DNA from: Pelodera strongyloides
Lineage: Eukaryota; Nematoda; Chromadorea; Rhabditida; Rhabditidae
NCBI GenBank assembly: GCA_036852015.1
Contig: JAANDG010000412.1
Coordinates: forward strand, 62,001-126,000
Length of the DNA stretch: 64,000 bases
Direction: 5' to 3'
Positions within the stretch are counted from its first letter, which is position 1; every line of letters starts with the position of its first letter. The notes beneath the pieces are model-generated. The model worked only from the letters and a program-made list of their open reading frames with translations, had not been told where the DNA came from and searched no databases. Position numbers and translations under genes: made by a program. Below are positions 45,401 through 57,374 of the stretch, piece after piece.

Positions 45401-48400
45401 TCCGCGTCTCACACCAACATGTCCCATACCATCGATTCAACTACCACACCTATTTCCCGACCAGATAATTCTATTCGCCAAATCATTCAATCAACTATCG
45501 CCGAACTATCCACTGAATTGAAGACATTTATTCGTGAAGAAATCTCCGAATCTTTTCACCGATACGAAATCAAGGACCAATTTGTCGTCTTGAACTTGGA
45601 GGAAAACGAACGGGTGAGTATTGAGTTTGATATTATATCCAAAATCATGTCTCTTGCAAAGTACTCACCCGGTTCGTTTAATATTATCGGCCGCATTGGC
45701 AATCCAAAGTCTACCACTCGGCCTATTCTTTGTTCAATGAATGCCGGTTTTCGTTTGCCCTATTTTAAGGATCTCGCTCAAAAGCTGAAGAACACTCCTG
45801 ATCTGGCTCATCTGAATGTACGCCGTGCCGAGACGCCCAAACAGCGTCGTGAAGGCTTCATTCGCCGCCAAGAAGCTCGACAGCGTGATCAAACTACAGA
45901 CGAACCAATGACGTCATCGCCCCCTTCGACCCCACAAGCAATTGAAGAACCCCGCGAGACACAAACCGAACAATTGTCACCCACACCCCAATTGCCCCAA
46001 ACTCCCCGCGAGCTAGCTGAGGCAGATGAATTGTCCATATGTGAGCAGTACGGGATTACCCTCATGCAGAAAAAACATTGTGATAGGGTAGCCAAAGTTA
46101 TGGCCAAGAAAAACAATCCGGTGGCAGAATTAAATGTGAGACATATGCTGTATAAGACTGGTCTAAGTCAACCTAAGTCGAATTAAATTAAATAAGTAAA
46201 TTATACATTTTGCTCAAGTTTATCTTTGTTTTCTGTAGTATATGTATTCATCCCTGTAAGTAGTGAAGGACTTGAACCCTTTACTCTAGTGGATTCGGTT
46301 TACCCATACGTTGCTCTATGCATTTCATTTTATCTCTGTATGCGTTTCTAAATAAACCATTATATATATATATTTATTTACTTATTTTGAATAAAAATGC
46401 TGAAAAAAAATGTGTTTAGTACAAGGAAACGATCGAAGGCGACGACGATCCTTCAACTACCATCGAGAATTTGTGTAAGAAGATTTACGCGGTAGGTTAA
46501 TTATTTTGTTTGTTTGTAATGTGTTCAATTATGGCGTGTATCAAGCAACTCTCTGAACTCGGTATCTCAGTACAACACGAATTACATCTATAGAGAATGC
46601 CCTTCTTGCAAGATTATTGTTTTTGCTTATCATGTATTGTTTCAGCTTGACGAGGAGAAGCGTATGCGTCAGCGTGCAATGCTGTGCCATGTCTACCATC
46701 TGGCATTGCACGACCAATGGCACAAGGCCAGGGATCTGGTGCTGATGAGTCATCTCCAGGCAATTGTCGACCACTCTGATGTCTCCACTCAGGTACTGTA
46801 TACTCAATTAAAGCCTATTAACTTTATTTCTAGGCAGGCGAAAGAGCATGAATGTAGTTCGGAAGGCTGTGAATCCACATTATTATATATAAACTTCCTT
46901 TCAGATCCTGTACAATCGCACCATTTGCCAGCTCGGACTTTGCGCTTTCCGTCACGGATTTATCCGGGTAGGAATTTTGGAATATATCAGATTAACTTTC
47001 ATACATTTGCATATTTGCGGCGATGTTGGTTGGTCAACTGCATTACACTTTATTGCATTTGTTCATTGTTAAATATTAACTCGTTCAGGAGGCCCACCAA
47101 GGACTCTCGGAGATCCAGAACACGCAGAGAGCCAAGGAGCTCCTTGCTCAGGGAGTCGCTATGCGTCAGCACGAGAGATCTCCTGAACAGGTCTGCTTTT
47201 GGCTTCGATAATTTTGGTCTTTTTTTTAACTTGGGCTTGTCTCATATTGTATACTATACGCACTTTAGGTTTCCTTGAAATGCGATTGTGTGTCGCTTTT
47301 TTCAACTAAAATGTGTTTGCAGGAAAAGCTGGAGCGTTCCCGCCAGATCCCCTACCACATGCACATCAATGTGGAGCTGATGGAGTGTGTCTATCTCATC
47401 TGTTCCATGTTGCTCGAGATTCCCCATATGGCGAGCCATGAGTTTGAGATGAGAAGGAGACTCCTCTCCAGATCATTCCATTATCAACTCAAGCAGAATG
47501 AGAAGGTGAGAAGTTAGAATGTGCACCTCTGTGCTAAAAGCTAAAAGTTTAGTTTTGGATCATTTGGATTTTGAATGTGGAGTGGCACTTTTCCAACAAG
47601 GATCGATTGTTTTGCAAACTAATTCGTTTTATGTTTTAGTCTTCTCTGGTTGGTCCTCCAGAGAATACTCGTGAGCATGTGGTGGCCGCGTCGCGTTCCA
47701 TGTTGGCCGGAGACTGGAAGAAGTGCCGCGATTATATTGTCAACGAGAAGATGAACCAGAAGGTTTGTGGATCAGTTTGGATCATCCTTCGAGCCAGAAT
47801 GAGCTATATGTGTTGTCAGAGGGCATGCCTCTTTGTGCTATCCGATTTACTATTTGCGGTCAAGACTTTGAACATTGTATTGAACCACCGACCAAAGGGA
47901 ACCTTAGCTTTTCAATAAGGTTGTGTTAAGGTGTGGAACCTGTTCCGTAACGCTGAGGAAGTGAAGAAGATGGTGGTGAGTCGTATCCAGGAGGAGTCTG
48001 TCAGGACCTATCTCCTCATGTACGCAACCGTCTACTCGACCGTGTCTCTCAACAAGCTGAGCACCATGTTTGAGCTGGACAAGAAGCAGGTGCACGCCAT
48101 CATCAGGTAAACTGTGCCATATTCTGGTTACTGATTTGTTTGGCATCGTAATATGTTTCCTGGAACCCAAAGTGACAACTAATTAATTTTCCAATCCTGG
48201 TGAATAGTTGCTTGATTTCAGCAAGATGATCATCAACGAAGAGCTGTCGGCTACTTTGGATGAGCCTACCGACTGTCTGATCATGCACCGCGTCGAACCT
48301 AGCAGACTGCAGCTGCTTGCTCTTCATCTGACTGATAAGCTGCAAACTCTTGCAGAGAACAATGAACAGGTTCGTGTATACCTAGTCTAGGCTTTGTTTT

Positions 48401-49060
48401 CAACTTGTATTTGGAACTTGTATGGTTTAGTATTGCGCGCATTACTTACGTAGGTAGTCATAAGAACATTATTATATGAATAAATTGTTGTAGATCATGG
48501 AGCCGCGTGGCTCCGGGGGGAGGGGCTACTCTGGACAGGGCGTCTGGTTCGCGGGAAGAACCGACCGTGGAGGAGACGACAAGAAGAAGCAGACACAGGT
48601 CATATTCAAATTAATCCCTTTTTTTGGTCCAAGAAATGGAGTCAGTATCTATGTGTTAGTGTGTAGTTTGGAAATTGTGTAGTTGGTTTGTTGTAGTCTA
48701 GTCATTATGGTTATTGTGTCTGTCAGGTGAAATTGGTAATTGGTTTGTTTGAGACATTTGTTCAGAGGGATGATTCTCAGTAGTTCCCTTCATTGTTTTT
48801 GATTAGTACTCTTGGTTTATAAATGTTTAGTTTCCGATTGCAATGTATGGTCTAACCATTTTTATACATAGTCTTCCATATGAATGTGTTGTTTTCTCGT
48901 AGAACAGAAAGGGAAGAAAGTAAGCATTTTGTTGTAGAAATGTCCGTAATGCTAGCTAATTTAGGGTGCCCGCGGAGACCAGCGCCAGGGACAGAAGGGA
49001 GCATGGGGACAGCGTGCTGATAACCAGACGAGAAGACGTGACCAGCAGAAGAGATTCTAA
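39471..49060 (+). CDS. EIF3C: Eukaryotic translation initiation factor 3 subunit C
   Basis: A core PCI-domain subunit of eIF3, which binds the 40S ribosome and bridges eIF1 and eIF5 in start-codon selection. Twenty-four exons sum to 2706 nt (901 residues plus stop); human is 913. First and last exons are 39471-39568 and 48965-49060. The acidic/basic N-terminus ([20 protein letters not shown], then [18 protein letters not shown]) is typical. Later exons give [80 protein letters not shown] and the PCI helices [20 protein letters not shown] and [16 protein letters not shown]. It ends in an RGG/Gln-rich tail ([16 protein letters not shown]). The exon at 41558-41636 uses a GC donor, and a 12-nt microexon (48908-48919) keeps frame. 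Introns host a nested palindrome, a tandem repeat and an ORF1-like frame. Confidence 0.96.
40691..40940. mobile_element. Nested inverted-repeat element in an eIF3C intron
   Basis: The outer pair is CGGTTCACCTGAAATAGTGTC (about 40700) against CACTCTTTCAGGTGAACC (40921-40938). The inner pair is a roughly 92-bp hairpin at 40813-40904 whose arms contain GTCCGGAATGCAAAAAGGGT. The left end begins TTAAAGGGATCGG, like the other TTAA elements; the right TTAA has been lost. Confidence 0.75.
42236..42442. repeat. Three-copy tandem repeat, about 70-bp unit
   Basis: An eIF3C intron has three adjacent copies sharing TAGTTCTGATATT, ACTGATTTTTGATC and AATAAAGTATG-like blocks, at about 42236-42310, 42311-42378 and 42379-42442. 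Confidence 0.85.
45374..46186 (+). CDS. Intronic ORF1-like protein of a probable retroelement
   Basis: An intact 270-codon frame lies inside the eIF3C intron 44956-46419, in the same orientation. The likelier start is the second Met at 45419 ([10 protein letters not shown]). The central part ([44 protein letters not shown], then [19 protein letters not shown]) follows the layout of RNA-binding ORF1 proteins of non-LTR retroelements, with an RxG...RP core and a QR-rich helix. A Pro/Thr/Gln-rich linker and a short helical C-terminus follow. No reverse transcriptase, endonuclease or zinc knuckle is present here. The intact frame could mean a recent insertion, a non-autonomous element or a host-used gene; I cannot tell which. 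Confidence 0.6.
   Translation: MYRPRAVALSASHTNMSHTIDSTTTPISRPDNSIRQIIQSTIAELSTELKTFIREEISESFHRYEIKDQFVVLNLEENERVSIEFDIISKIMSLAKYSPGSFNIIGRIGNPKSTTRPILCSMNAGFRLPYFKDLAQKLKNTPDLAHLNVRRAETPKQRREGFIRRQEARQRDQTTDEPMTSSPPSTPQAIEEPRETQTEQLSPTPQLPQTPRELAEADELSICEQYGITLMQKKHCDRVAKVMAKKNNPVAELNVRHMLYKTGLSQPKSN
46262..46325 (-). repeat. tRNA-derived SINE-like fragment
   Basis: On the minus strand GGGTTCAAGTCC is a perfect B box about 30 bases downstream of an A-box-like stretch (TGCATAGAGCAACG). It lies about 80 bases past the stop of the intronic ORF, oriented against it. No cloverleaf forms. Confidence 0.5.
48908..48919 (+). other. Probable 12-nt microexon of eIF3C
   Basis: An AACAG acceptor, the 12 bases AAAGGGAAGAAA (Lys-Gly-Lys-Lys) and a GTAAGC donor lie between the exons ending at 48598 and starting at 48965. 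Its length is a multiple of three and its phase is 0, so both inclusion and skipping keep the frame. It would add a basic patch just before the RGG tail. Confidence 0.5.
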
Positions 49061-50032
49061 GGAGAAGGCCTGTTGTCCACCGAGGCTGTGCCGAAGGCTT
49101 GGTCTAATTGAGTGGTCCTTGGCCCGCGGGGATGGTCACCCATACCGTTCACCGCGGGCCGCTTTTCACTTAGCACCACACTGTTCGCTAGCTCGTCAAT
49201 TGATTTATATTTAACCTATCTAACCCGCCCCTATTTGTGTGATGTTATGACTGTATTTTGTTCGTGCTTGTTATGATGCTTAGGTGCATATAGAACATCA
49301 GACTTGTTGACTATCGTTTGCAAATTGAACCAGTGCTGTTTTGCATGTTATTTGTTGTGTTACCGGTGTTGTGGTTCCCAAGTAGTTGCTGAATGTGTTG
49401 TACTTTAGTATCATTGAAATATGGCAAGCATGACAAGATTATCATTACTTACACTTTTTATTTACTTGTTAACTTTATTTCTTACCTTTAGAGAGTGTCT
49501 ATTTGTTTTCCGTGTTGTTTTCTGGTTTATTTCCGTGCTGTTTTGGTTATTGTAATAGTGGTTGACCCCTTTCCGTCTTGTTGCGATAAAGTGTTTTGTT
49601 ATCAGAGATGTGTTGTTTATCATTTTTAGTTTATCATTTTTGCAGATTGAGAAGGGTAGTGATTCAGGGAGATTAGAGCACACTGGTGGTGAGGGGAGGG
49701 GATGATTAGCATATTATTTGGGTTGTGAGGTCTGACTAGTTAATTGTTACGGTAGATGATTACGCAAATTTGATATGTGAATGATTTATGACGGGGTATC
49801 GTATAAGGAAGGGCTTGTATATTATGCAATTTAAAGTAGACAGTAGACATTTGGCAATGGCCATCAAGTTCCTTGGCGTTAGTTGTGTCTGTTTCCTTGA
49901 AAGTGATTGATATACAATCGCGATGGGTGTTATCAGCCCGCACGTGGGCTTTGGGGGAGGCGGGCACCTGAGCACGCCCATATTAAAAGAGGAGGTGCAC
50001 GCAGTGTAGCACCACTTGGACACTGAGCAAGG
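49061..50032. other. Gap between eIF3C and HGD
   Basis: The sequence holds the eIF3C 3' flank and the HGD promoter. I see no additional exon. A GC-rich stem (GGCCCGCGG near 49123 with CCGCGGGCC near 49152) lies 60-100 bases after the eIF3C stop. Confidence 0.6.
49979..49990 (+). promoter_or_regulatory. TATA-like box upstream of HGD
   Basis: ATATTAAAAGAG lies about 45 bases before the HGD start codon at 50033, a plausible core-promoter distance. Initiation near 50010 is inferred; no other candidate is closer. Confidence 0.4.
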
Positions 50033-53000
50033 ATGGTGAACGAATTTGAGCAGGTCAGTTTTTTTATGTTCTAATTCTACAGAGGGGAGGATGTCGCGCA
50101 AGTGGCGTGGAAGTGGCGCTCATGTTGCACCAACTTTCGTCAGTTTGTTTTTATTCAAATATATTGTGCCCTAGTAATTATCAGTCAGTATTTTTCTGAC
50201 TTGTCCTCTTTGTGTTATCAAAATATGTGACTACATTTGTTCCCTAGGGAATTGATTGTCTTTCACTCTGAATGTTTATATTTTTGGATTTGTTTGGAAA
50301 AGTTGAAAAAGCGCGTCAACTTTTCATAATTTCCATTCATGGAACGGAATCTCTCACATTTTCTGAACTAATATTAGCTTCCTTAATTGTACAGTAAACG
50401 GCGGCTATATTTGCCAACCGATATAATAGTCAAAATTTGTGTACTGTATGGTGACCACCAAATTTATGAGTACTTTATTCTTTCTTTAGACAATTTTTCT
50501 TATTAAAAAGTTAGGTTAGTTCGGATATTTCCCCAGAAAACTATATTTGCTTTGTGTTTTATTCAGACTTATTAGGTCCCCTAATAGTATAAGTATAGAC
50601 TTTCACAATATTATTAATAATTAGTACTTCCTTATTTATTCACTTTCCTTTGATTCGCACGTTTCTGTTTGTTGTGCGTACAAATTGATAGCTTTCGCTG
50701 CCAAACGGCACATTTCTTTGAAATGGGGGTCACCTTTATATGGTGTGGTTTTGAGTTTAGATTGGAAGAGAAAATGAGATATTTCTGGAAATTTAGTTAC
50801 GAAAGAAGTCAAAGCCTTTGTAAGGGGCAAAGGAAAACAATTCTAAATATAAAACTGTGTCAAAGTTCTAAAAGTATGTCGTATGTTTTATAAGAACCTA
50901 AACTAATATTTTTTAATCAAATTTACTTGAAGTTAAAGGGAATATGTATGCCCTTTTTGAAGTTAGGATGTATTAATAGAATGTGTATTCCTCATTAAGG
51001 AAACAACAACAAAAATTGTTAAAAGTTTCCCATTTAAAAGAAAATGATTTTCAAAGTTCACCTTTTCCATAGTAAACGCGTTTACTGCCACGGCTTACAC
51101 GGCAGGTCTGATGGAGCAAAAATTTAGCATGTGTGCATACATCGGCATATAGCTTGCAACAGCGACATATTTGCATACAAATGAGAATATTCGAATTTAC
51201 ATATTCAGTCGCCTACTTAAATTCATGTCTGGTGTGGAAACTCTAGTTTCGCAGTTGTTTTGCTCATTTTGAGTGCCTACATATTCCCTTTAACAAATTA
51301 ACTGTGGACGCAATATGCTAATGTTTGATTATTGCTGACGAAGCGTTTGCAGGAATTGCTAACGTGCCTTTATGTTTATTTTGAAACATGTTGAAATGTG
51401 CTTTCTGGAGAGAAGCACTCTTTGTCACTATCCTTATACTGAATCTTGGTTAAAAATGATAATAGTCGTTATACGGTAGGGAATATTATGAATCCTATTT
51501 AATATTTAATTTTTTCAGCTCAAGTATCAAACGGGCTTTGGCAATGAGTTCGCTAGCAGTGATCCACGAGTCCCCAATGCCTTACCTGTTGGGCAGAACA
51601 GTCCTCAGGTATTGTGGATTTTACATTGTAAAAGAGAAAACACCAAATATATTGAATAAATAAAATACCAATAAAATAAAGTGTACACACTTTATCCTCC
51701 AGTTAGTTTCGCTGGTAATGACATTGCTTAATCCTCAAATTACATGCTCGTTATGTGGGATACTTGTCACGACAACGATATCATTGGCAATGAATGACAA
51801 GTAAATTGTCATTTTAGATGTGCCCCCATGGCTTATATGCAGAGCAGCTCTCGGGAACTGCATTCACTGCGCCACGTAAGGAGAATAAGAGGAGGTGGGC
51901 TAATCTTGTGGTCTTTCGATTTTGACCTGTTAGTAAATAATAACAAAAAGAATTCAAAGTATTATTTTGGAGTTATCAATATTCAATAATGATCAAATTA
52001 TGAGGTAATATAATAGAAATATTTGCGGTGTTTGGGTTGATTATTTGTTTCGCCTATCACACTTGCTTGTTTTATGAGTATTAACATGATAAATAGTCTA
52101 ATTGTAAGAAAGTTGGTAAACCGTAGATTGTGACTCATTGACGCCTTCGGAATACAAATTATTCCCAAGTGTCTATTGTGTACACTGACTGAAACATTTC
52201 AATATTCACGTATCTTATCTTTTTTTTAATGTTATGTCGTGTTGCGACCAATCCGTTTCAAAATCCTTTACACAATCCTTTACCATAATAGAATTTTCCA
52301 TCCATCTGCAATCTAATCCCCACAACTTGGTTTTCCCCTCTATGCTAATTGCGTATGTATGCCAATGCGGCTTTTACCGAACACTATCAATCACCCGTCC
52401 GGGCACGCTGGGAAGGAACGCTGACAGGAGAGCATTCCCGTTTATTCCTCTGGTGAAAAATGTTTTCTGGAATTTGGCCCACCTCAAAAGCCCACCTGGG
52501 AGATACGGGCCCTGTTTTTAACATTGGAAATGTTTTTGTTCCTTACAAGGAAATTAGTTAGCAAGGAAATTTATTTTTGTACGGTAGCCAAACTAATGCA
52601 TTCAAAGTAAAATGACGAAAAATATTAGTAAACTAACCTTCGCCTAAGAGTATTTGTGCAATACCACAGGAATTTATAAATGTAATATTTGCTTGGCCCT
52701 ATCAATATCTATAAACTCTATTCCCCTTGTAAACATCAATCATCCCAAATGGTTAGTGGGAAGTGTTATTGGGTGTCTGGGACCCTCCCCGGGGTCTCTA
52801 AAGCCCCTAAAGCCCCTAATCTAATTGTTGGACATCGGCCCACCCGGCCCCTCAACTGAGTGGATAACCCCTGCGGGCCCTGTTCTGTTATTGTCAGTTT
52901 CTCTTCTTCTTCTCCTCCTATTTCAGATATGCATGGAATATAAAGATAGTAAAATAGATAGATTTTGACATCCCATATTATATACTATTCTTCGTCTTAC

Positions 53001-53544
53001 AGTACACTTAGTTCTTTTATGTACCGATAATTTTGCGCAGTATTCACATTGGGCAAGTTACACTACGCTCTAAGTTTGATGGAGTGTCTTTTGGTTTGAA
53101 AACAAAGTGAAGGTTTAAAATTATTAACTTTTGAGCTTTGCCCTTAATTTTCGCATGTATCCATGTTAAGGGTTGTGCTCTTGTTCTTGTTGCTTAAAGA
53201 GACTTACATTACTCATTTATTACTTGAACCCTTCCGACTTTCTTTGTTTATCAATTGTTGTACTGCACTTGTTGCTAATCAGTGCAATTTCTGAATTGCA
53301 GCTGGCTCTACCGTATCCGTCCTTCTGTTGTGCACCGCCCGTTCAAAGTAGTGGATCAAGTCAGATTCACCAATGACTTCACGGGGATTCCACCGGACCC
53401 GAACCAATACAGATGGCATCCACACCCCATCCCGGACAAACCGACAGACTTTATACAGGTAATTAGCGTAATTATTATCTAGGATAGTTTATGGTAACTT
53501 GACGGTACCGTAATCGTGGGGTTAGTTCCTGAGGTAGCTAGCGC

Positions 53545-53596
<52 letters not shown>

Positions 53597-56545
53597 GAAG
53601 GGAGAGGGAGGAAGGGAGGGAAAATCTGCCATTAACAATTAACAATCCTGTTCTTTGGTTTTTGCTTCTAATTGCTTTGGCACTGGGCAGCTAAGCCACC
53701 TTGTATTTGAGAATTTCAGTTATTTCTTTCGAGCGAACACCGCTCATATAAGATGAAACTTGGCTTTAAAAAAACAGCAGCAAGAAAAATCTCATGCTTA
53801 CACTTCTCAAATGCATAACCAATCGAGATTTTACTTATATTTGCTTATTCCAACTCCTTCTAGGGGTTGTACACAGTATGCGGGGGAGGGGACGTCGTGT
53901 CCCGCACTGGCCTCTCAATCCATATGTATGCATGCAATAAGAATATGGACAACAAGGCCATGTACAATGCAGACGGAGACTTTTTGATTGGTTCGTTTGA
54001 ATAGTTTTCCGTACTTTGTTTATAAATGTCTAGATTGGAGCTTCATTTTTACTCCAGTGTTTATCATGTTTCACAATGTGTAAGATATGTTTTGTTCCTC
54101 TAATGCCTTTGACCCACAGCTAGCGATACAATCAAATACCAAAAATAATTAAAATATTTTCAGTGCCTCAACAAGGAGAACTAGAAATCACCACGGAATT
54201 TGGCCGTATTTTTGTCGGAATTCAGGTAGGCCTTATATTTACTTCTGTTGTCGAAAACATTTAAAATTACTTGTAAACATTTAAAATTACTTGTTTTTTT
54301 GGGAAAATAAATTTATAGGGAAGAGGAAACAATGGGACAGGAATCGAACCTGTTTGCTTTAAATGGACGGCTAAAGCAAAACACTGCACTGGCTGAACCA
54401 ACTTAAAGACGTCATCCCGTAGCCCGTAGTTTCGGAAGAATCAACTTTGAGTATAACCATTCCTATTACAGGAGATCGTCGTGATCCCTCAGGGAATCCG
54501 CTTCTCAGTCGCGGTCAGAGGACCGTCCAGAGGATATATTCTGGAGGTTTACGGCACACACTTCCAGCTGCCTGATCTTGGACCAATTGGTATACGCTGA
54601 ATATTTTATTATGATTTTAACCACCTACAAGTACAATAATCACTTCAAATACAATATGTGAAGAATTTCAGCGCATAAAGAACTTTTTATTTTATCGCTT
54701 GATAATTCATTATGAAACTTTTAGGCGCAAACGGACTGGCCAACCCTCGTGACTTCGAGACACCAGTCGCCTGGTTTGAGGACAAGGACGTGCCTTTCAC
54801 TATGATATCCAAGTACCAGGGCCAACTCTTCGCGGCTGAACAGGTACAATAATAGCAATTTAACTACGCTGTTCGTAACTTACCTCACAAACAGCAAGAA
54901 AAAAATAATGTGCCACAAAACGAGGCGCACTTGGTCAATTGCCTCATACTAGCTTACCCATTTTATTGATTCCAGCATAAGCAGGGTTCGACTCCCACCA
55001 ATTTGAGGTGTCTGTTCTAGTGATCCCCTACAATCCTATGACCATTAATTGTTGATATGCAGGATCATTCTCCCTTCGACGTGGTCGCCTGGCACGGGAA
55101 CTACTGCCCTTACAAGTACGATCTGAGGAAGTTCATGGTGATCAATTCAGTCGCGTTTGATCATGCGGTGAGTGGGATTTCTAAACATATTTAATTAATT
55201 AGTAATTATTGAATTGTAGCATATTTCCTGTATCTTATCAGTTTTTTATACTGCGTAGGGAAACTTGACTACCAGTTCAGATACGTGAAATATACATATG
55301 TATACATGCTGAAACACTTCGATAACGAATTGTTATGTTTATTTCTAAAAGGCACTAAAGAACATGGAACCACTTTTATTATTAAATCTGTAATTTACTC
55401 TTTTCCAGGACCCTTCAATCTTCACAGTCCTCACTGCGGCATCAGCTAAGCCGGGCACTGCAATTGCTGATTTTGTCATTTTCCCGCCCAGATGGGCAGT
55501 GGCCGACAACACATTCAGACCACCTTACTACCATCGTATGTTTTATAAAAAAAAGTATATATATATAATTAATCGGTACTCGACAATTCCTTGGGTCTGG
55601 GAACTTGCAAGCAAAATTATCTCGGCTGCCCGCGGTCTGTGAATTCTAACCGTAAGATATGATGAACCAGCTGACTAGCCTTTTTCTAGCATGGAAAATC
55701 TAGTACATAACATAAGAAGAAGATAATTTACAAAAAAATTATCCGTAATTATCCTTTTTCCAGGCAATTGCATGTCCGAGTATATGGGACTGATCGTTGG
55801 AAAATACGAGGCCAAAGAGGGCGGTTTCCAGCCTGGAGGTTTGTGTTGTACTTTGAATTAGAACCAGTTTTTGACTTAGTCCCATCAAATTAAAAGTATT
55901 TGTCAAATTTGTCAACGGGCTTAACAAAATGTGGGGGCCACATGACTTTCACACGTTTTTCATGTACATACACTGTGCTTCTGTTTGAGTACTTTAGTAG
56001 CATTTATTATCGATTGATCATAGATATAAATATAAATGGATTCCAAATAGCATATTGATTGATTCGGTATTCCAGGCTGTTCCCTCCACTCTATGATGAC
56101 TCCTCACGGTCCGGATGCCGCCTGTTTTGAGGCTTGTTCCAAAGGCGAACTGAAACCACAGAGGGTTGCCGATGGAACTATGGTATGCTAATTTTGGGCA
56201 TTACTATGGTTTGCACCTTGTGGTCCACTGGTGTACTTGCGTATTCACCATAAATATTGCAGTAAAAACTTACATCAACAAATCAAAGTGACTCGGGAAG
56301 GCGTAAAGCGTAATTCCCATTGTAGATTATTCCACATCGTAGTTTTTACTTTGCACTAGGGGAGAGTATTCCCAAGCGAGTTTAGCTGGGGAGTTTTACC
56401 CCTCTGAATCCTCATTTTTCAGTCGTTCATGTTCGAATCTTCTCTGAATATGGTGATCACTAAGCAAGCCACAGTGGAGAACGTGGACGTGGACTACTAT
56501 AAGGACTGGCAGCCTCTGAAGAAACATTTTGTCATGCCTAAATAA
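50033..56545 (+). CDS. HGD: Homogentisate 1,2-dioxygenase
   Basis: A cytosolic Fe(II) enzyme opening the ring of homogentisate to maleylacetoacetate in tyrosine/phenylalanine breakdown. Thirteen exons (50033-50053, 51519-51608, 51818-51894, 53302-53458, 53864-53990, 54164-54225, 54472-54589, 54725-54843, 55063-55167, 55409-55535, 55764-55838, 56076-56182, 56423-56545) sum to 435 residues; human has 445. Family motifs are [68 protein letters not shown] and [20 protein letters not shown]. The iron site is intact: His in PYYHRN, Glu in NCMSEYMG and His in MMTPHGPD. The first intron carries a family C TTAA element, and the intron at 54226-54471 a tRNA-like piece. The gene appears complete and functional. 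Confidence 0.97.
50933..51293. mobile_element. TTAA MITE, family C, complete copy
   Basis: The 361-bp element in HGD intron 1 begins TTAAAGGGAATATGTA and ends TACATATTCCCTTTAA, perfect inverted ends of 16 bases including TTAA. Its interior matches 522-862. It is non-coding. Confidence 0.88.
53548..53593. repeat. AG microsatellite
   Basis: An uninterrupted (AG)n run of about 45 bases in an HGD intron, followed by an impure GA-rich tail to about 53620. Confidence 0.9.
54328..54405 (-). repeat. tRNA-derived SINE-like fragment
   Basis: On the minus strand ACAGGTTCGATTCCTGT forms a perfect T arm with B box, and TTGGTTCAGCCAGTGCAGTG is A-box-like about 45 bases before. The acceptor stem is missing. 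It lies in the HGD intron 54226-54471. Confidence 0.55.
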
Positions 56546-57374
56546 GTTTATTGATTTTTGACTTTTTCAACATTGATCAATTGTTGAAAATCGCTACAAT
56601 ATTTGTATACATTTTTGTAAGTGTCGATGGGTTTGTGGTGCTTTTTGAGAAGAATTGGCCTTTGTTGAACCTAATCTTCTGATTTGCCTTTACGTTGTGA
56701 TATTCTGTGAATTGTTATTTTGCCTCATGTGTGTAATAAATAAGTTCTGCATGAATGTGAAGTCTTTGAGAATGAAATATTGCTGGTTGACAACCAAGCT
56801 GATGTTATTTCACAATTTTATTCATGATATCAATTTATCTCTCGTTTCCATATACCCTTTTTTTTTCTTTGAGTCGAGTCGTGTATAGTTATTGTTTACC
56901 TCTAAACTCCCGTGGTGGCTAACATAAAAAAAAGTTTTATGTATTTCACTCAATTCTTTCTAGTTTGGAGGCAGAAAATACTCATCTTTTTTATAAAATT
57001 GATTAGTTTGCTTTTATAACAATTATTCGGTGTTGTGTACGTTTTCCAAACTCGTTCAAGTGCACATACTTTCCGTTTGCAACCGCGTTTATTTGCTGCC
57101 TCGGGCGCGCAGAGGCCGGCGTAGCTAGCCGCACAAATTGGAGTGCACGCGTCGCGCAGTTACCCGCGCACACGGATAGACGCGTGGTGGATGATAAAAA
57201 ATAATAATACATGGTGGTGTGACTTACCGCGCAGCGCAGCAATGCAAATCCTCGCACTAAGTTTTGTCTCTGCGCACCCGAGAATCGGAGTGTCCGCCTA
57301 TTTTCGAGAGTTGTCCTATCCTATGAGCACAGCAGGCAATTAGAATACTAATTTGCAGGTGGCCCTTCGTTCGA
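56546..57374. other. Gap with GC-rich repeat
   Basis: The HGD 3' flank is followed by a GC-rich block at about 57090-57300 related (inverted) to the island at 10170-10480. No exon is seen. Confidence 0.55.

Noticed and set aside
48966..49214. 82-codon frame after eIF3C
   Set aside because: It overlaps the last eIF3C exon in another phase; the RGG-type ending in the main frame is the expected one.
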